Assembly: GCF_011386835.1 (NCBI RefSeq)
Contig: NC_088792.1
Span: forward strand, 115,788,421 to 115,852,420
Source of the DNA: Chrysemys picta bellii
Taxonomy: Eukaryota > Chordata > Testudines > Emydidae
Direction: 5' to 3'
Length of the DNA stretch: 64,000 bases
Below the pieces are notes generated by a model. It saw only the letters and a program-made list of their open reading frames with translations. It searched no databases and was not told the origin of the DNA. The position numbers and the translations under genes are program-made. Below are positions 60,601-64,000 of this stretch, piece after piece. The number at the start of each line of letters is the position of its first letter. Positions within the stretch are counted from its first letter, which is position 1.

Positions 60601-62962
60601 ATAGGAAATAGTCTCCATAGAGTAGCAGTAATAACTCACACAGGCCACACTGCTATGCACATTGATTCCACACCCCTATTACACTGCATTTAGTCCCTGA
60701 CAGGCAGTCAAAGGGTGCCTTTTGAAGGGATTATGGAGTGTATTGGAGAAAAGTATACAGGTAAACACTCTACATCATGCCGTCCAAAAACTCTTCCCAT
60801 GCACTAAGAATATTTGCTCCTGTTATTTCTGATTGATAGGAGTTTTAATATATGCTGTGCTATATTTTCCAATATGTTAATGAGTAGATAATAGGAAAGT
60901 AAATCAATCTGAAATTGACCATATGGAACAAATATATGTACTTAAGTATAGTTTATGTGGTGAGCACTGAAAAATATAATGCATCAAATTTTCAGAACAT
61001 AAAAATATACATGTACATTATAAGACATCTCAATCAAACACCAAACTGAAATCAATGGGAGTTGCACCCATTTACACCAGAGCTGAATTTGTCACCATGA
61101 GTCTAGGTATCATAATCAACTAACCACAGCATAATATGTTTCTGCAATAAATAAATTGTAGAAATGTTCTATTAAGGTAAAAAAGAGTCATAAAAAATCA
61201 CCTTGAGCAGAAAACAAAATAATGAAACTTCAACACTATAAAAATAATTTTAGATATTCCAGAAAGCACTAAACATTATTCTTAGTGACATAAGAATCTA
61301 TATGAAACAAACATTGAGCTATATAAGGAACCATTACAAGTATGACAAACCAGAAAACCCAATATGAGACCCATTCTCCAAATTAGCTAAAGAACCCTCT
61401 GATTTCTATCTGAGAAAAAAGAAAGGCTTTCCCATCAGAATTAGAAATATATGCTGTTTCTGAACTTTATGTGAATTTAGCTTTGCTGGAGAGAGGACTG
61501 GTGCTGACCAATTTAGCTTTGCTGGAGAGAGGACTAGAGCTGTCAATTCATCCCTGAGAAAGAACTTTTTTTTTTTTACTTGCTTATATGGTCCAAAAAA
61601 TATCTGGGAATTTAGGAACTTCATTATTAAACAGATTTTCTCCCTTTTTTCATACATAATCAGCCTCGTATAGTCCTTGTCAAGATGGGCTACTGGACTG
61701 CTAAACACTAAATAGTAATTTTTATGTATACATAGATATAGATTCATACACTCCTGAAGGTCTATATATATGTACAGATCATTAGATACACTCATGCAAG
61801 ATACTTAACACTTAAGCTAACACAATAACTAGCAAAATAACACTTATATAAATATATTAGCATGTAGGTCCACTCCACACAACATGTAAAATTGTAGTTC
61901 CACAGAGCACATAAGAAGCCCATCTGAATACAGGGGAATGAAGTAGAGTTTCCAAGCAGCTAACAGGAGGGGTAATAAAGAAGAAAACAAAACCAAGAGA
62001 GGTAAATTTTGAGAATAAGCCTGAGGAGTTCCAGGTTCAGAGCAGTCAGCATGGAGGCAGACTGGGGTCTTCAAGGCCTTGTTCATCAAGGCATTTCAGC
62101 ATGTATGTAACTTTAAGCATGTGCGTATATCCCATCAACATGAATGGGATTTAAGCATATGTTGAAGCAGCTTGCTGAATTGGAGCTCCTCCACTCACAG
62201 AACATCTGCAGCTGTCCTCAGTTTTGCAGATGTGGCTAGAAGAGCCACAAGCCCTGGCTGCTTCATTTTGTATGTGTTCCATTATTCATTGGAAAGAAAG
62301 AACTTCCACAAGGTCACTGCACCAGTCTTGAATTGTGGAGATGACTTTAGTAGCCTTTGGTCATAAAATGAGCCTTTTTCACGGGAAAAAGTAATGGATA
62401 GCCATTTCTTAAATCTACTCTGGTGGTTGTGATTCAGAACAAGTCAGGTGAAAATACTAGCTGCAGATCAGCTCTCCAGATCAGATTAATCATGTCTAAC
62501 TCTTTTTAACCAGTGGAAGCTGATTTTGGAGACTAATCACAGAATATGAGTTAGCTTTTCCCTTAGCTGGTCTCATCTCCAACAGTTGTTTTTCACTCCT
62601 GGATCAAACCTGTGCAACTAGCACAATGCCCATGGTGTTCATTTTATGGTTATTAGCTTCCATTTTGCTTCCCTACTGCTTGTGTGTGCCTAGTTTAAAA
62701 AACGTTGATGTGAACTTCCACATCATTCTCCCATTGCATGTTTGAAGGGTTTTTTTCTGGACATTTTATACGACTCCACCTAGGATTTTAGTAACCCCGT
62801 TAGCCACCATCACAATGTCTAACAGCTGATTAGCAATCACTCGTTTGGGAAGCTCTCACTGGAGGGATTGAGAATGACAGGCCAGCAGTTGTTTATACAA
62901 TAACTCCTGATTTCACCATAATCCATTTCTATTCATTACTTGCTGAAAAAAGAAGAAGCATC
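57611..62962. other. Intronic sequence without recognised exon
   Basis: Mostly unassigned AT-rich sequence. Dispersed modules occur near 58720-58800 and 62088-62190 (AACTTTAAGCATGTGCG). 59380-59620 is repeat-free with a short CT run near 59455-59467. A 36-bp tandem pair lies at 61474-61545. Confidence 0.45.
61474..61545. repeat. Two-copy tandem, 36-bp unit
   Basis: AATTTAGCTTTGCTGGAGAG starts both units (61474 and 61510). They are identical for 26 bases and differ in the last ten. Confidence 0.9.
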
Positions 62963-62975
62963 TGCCTTCAAAGAG

Positions 62976-63188
62976 CAAAGAGTCCTGCGGCACCTTATAG
63001 ACTAACAGACGTATTGGAGCATGAGCTTTCGTGGGTGAATACCCACTTCTTCGGATGCATGTCATCCGAAGAAGTGGGTATTCACCCACGAAAGCTCATG
63101 CTCCAATATGTCTGTTAGTCTATAAGGTGCCACAGGACTCTTTGCTGCTTTTATAGATCCAGACTAACACGGCTACCCCTCTGATACT
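62976..63188 (+). mobile_element. Foldback retroposon-like element, copy 2
   Basis: Two 82-bp arms (62976-63057 and 63063-63144) are inverted copies with two mismatches and no indels, separated by a 5-base loop CATGT. After the right arm, about 44 bases run to CGGCTACCCCTCTGATACT. A perfect 13-bp direct repeat TGCCTTCAAAGAG flanks the whole unit (62963-62975, 63189-63201), a length typical of LINE-mediated insertion. It lies 0.4 kb before the PCBP3 24-nt exon. Family name unknown to me. Confidence 0.88.
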
Positions 63189-63201
63189 TGCCTTCAAAGA
63201 G

Positions 63202-63602
63202 ATCACCATTGAACATGAAGGCTGTATCTTCCCAATTTTTCCAGAAGATTGTTCAGCACAGTCAATTCTGAATCTCTTATTTCCCAAAATAAGGTCTCGG
63301 TATTTACAGTGACAGAATGCTGCATTAGCTCAGGGCTACTTTCGAGGCAGTGGGGCTTTCCCCATGACAGCAGTAAACTCCTGTGTGTCATGTATATATA
63401 TTGCAATAGGAGCTCTTAGTCCATTCCTTCTTATAGTGCATATTTGTATGGACTAAAAATGTAGCTAGTGAAATGTGACTGGTCTGCCTTGCCCACCTTT
63501 GTTTTCAGAATGAACTTTATAGTGAAATATTGTTTAATTAACATTTCTTCTTTTTGTACTCATAAATATTCACTTACTGTGTTGTTTTTTTCCCTGTTCC
63601 AG
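63202..63602. other. Intron end before the micro-exon
   Basis: AT-rich sequence with a T-rich tract (63580-63600) serving as polypyrimidine tract for the acceptor at 63602. No repeat recognised. Confidence 0.6.
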
Positions 63603-63626
63603 GAGGTTGGGAGCATTATTGGAAAG
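63603..63626 (+). CDS. PCBP3: PCBP3 24-nt micro-exon
   Basis: Eight codons encode EVGSIIGK, the part of KH domain 1 leading into its GxxG nucleic-acid-binding loop. The acceptor is a T-rich tract ending in ccag (63599-63602) and the donor is gtcagt at 63627. The exon is phase 0 at both ends and joins directly to the codon ending at 46161, after a 17.4 kb intron. PCBP-family genes are known to carry a micro-exon of this length here. It is too short for an ORF scan and is found only by family knowledge. Confidence 0.93.
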
Positions 63627-63729
63627 GTCAGTAATTTACTTTAAGGATTTTTTTTAAAATTCATGTCTCAATATTCTGTATCAATTGACCACTGCAATAG
63701 GGACTAATTTTTCCCCATTTATTTAACAG

Positions 63730-63762
63730 AAAGGGGAGACAGTTAAGAAGATGAGGGAGGAG
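63730..63762 (+). CDS. PCBP3: PCBP3 33-nt exon (KH1 GxxG loop and helix)
   Basis: Eleven codons encode KGETVKKMREE. With the preceding exon this gives GSIIGKKGETVKKMREE: the invariant GKKG loop and the following helix of KH domain 1. The acceptor is aacag (63725-63729) and the donor gtaaga starts at 63763. The 103-bp intron between the micro-exons (63627-63729) is very short compared with the introns on either side. The Thr in KGETV matches PCBP3 (PCBP1 and PCBP2 have Ser) and KKMREE differs from PCBP4 (KRIREQ), so this exon gives the best paralogue call. The remaining exons lie beyond 64000. Confidence 0.93.
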
Positions 63763-64000
63763 GTAAGAGATAAACTTTGATGTCTTTATTTCTTTCTGTG
63801 TCAGAGTATAACTAGAGGTGTATGGAATAACAGTGCCACCAAGTGGCCTGAAAAGATTAATACTAACTATTTATTATTATATGAGGTGGTGTTTTAATAC
63901 ATAAATGTACAAGCCAAAATTAAACAGTTTTTCTTAATATAAGTTTCCCATAAAGCTGTCTCAGGTTTTTTGTCTCCTTTAAAGGAAACTAAAAGTGGAT

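Larger units (their letters stand above)
46162..63602 (+). other. PCBP3: PCBP3 intron, 17.4 kb
   Basis: The sequence between donor 46162 and acceptor 63602 contains the repeats listed separately (about 47.0-48.2, 50.4-50.7, 51.7-52.6, 54.4-54.7, 55.7-57.6 and 63.0-63.2 kb) and otherwise no open frame I can assign. A phase-0 intron separates the N-terminal strand of KH1 from its GxxG loop. Confidence 0.85.

Noticed and set aside
62976..63188. CRISPR-like or invertible DNA element
   Set aside because: The vertebrate context, single palindrome and 13-bp target duplication fit a transposable element instead.

Overview
The window is vertebrate nuclear DNA, most likely from a cryptodiran turtle. 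Three things point there: a tRNA-derived SINE of the turtle (Cry I-like) type at 21838-22020, many CR1 LINE copies from at least two subfamilies, and several hAT and Harbinger-like non-autonomous DNA elements that I recognise from turtle genomes. The species cannot be set from the sequence alone.

The only protein-coding gene I can support is on the + strand and starts near the right-hand side. It is a poly(rC)-binding protein, best matched to PCBP3. A first coding exon lies at 46026-46161 (ATG at 46084). After a 17.4 kb intron come two micro-exons, 63603-63626 (24 nt) and 63730-63762 (33 nt), split by a 103-bp intron. Joined in phase 0, they encode the N-terminus and the first part of KH domain 1, including its GKKG loop. 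The gene continues past the right edge. The first coding exon has a splice acceptor, so at least part of 1-46025 should be a 5' intron of the same gene. I found no other gene, tRNA, rRNA or CRISPR array. The other long open frames are transposon fragments or chance frames in GC-rich repeats.

Region by region: 1-10.8 kb is mostly unrecognised sequence with a MIR-like SINE, a 1.16-kb GC-rich hAT-type element (4782-5937), a hairpin-rich Harbinger-like element (6630-6914), a cluster of small MITEs (8.35-10.25 kb) and a hAT MITE (10481-10730). 11.4-13.95 kb is an antisense CR1 broken by two later hAT insertions. 15-19.6 kb holds an 86-bp inverted duplicate pair and an unclassified repeat split by another hAT. 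20-22.9 kb has CR1 pieces, the turtle SINE and a MIR. 25.2-26.4 kb is a solo LTR with a 5-bp target duplication. 28.9 and 36.6 kb carry two copies of a Tc1/mariner MITE. 31.4-34.7 kb is the best preserved CR1 (antisense), with an ORF1 esterase segment, endonuclease and reverse transcriptase. 39-43 kb has a foldback element, an old L3/CR1 and an L2. 47-57.6 kb, inside the PCBP3 intron, has another copy of the unclassified repeat, CR1 copies in both orientations and a second hairpin-rich Harbinger-like element. 62.98-63.19 kb is an almost perfect foldback element with a 13-bp target duplication, 0.4 kb before the micro-exons.

The most interesting non-coding items are the foldback elements, which carry retroposon-type target duplications; the inverted 86-bp pair; the unclassified repeat family at 18.9/47.0/48.1 kb; and two families of short palindromic modules scattered across the window. 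All family names come from recognition by eye, without a database search.
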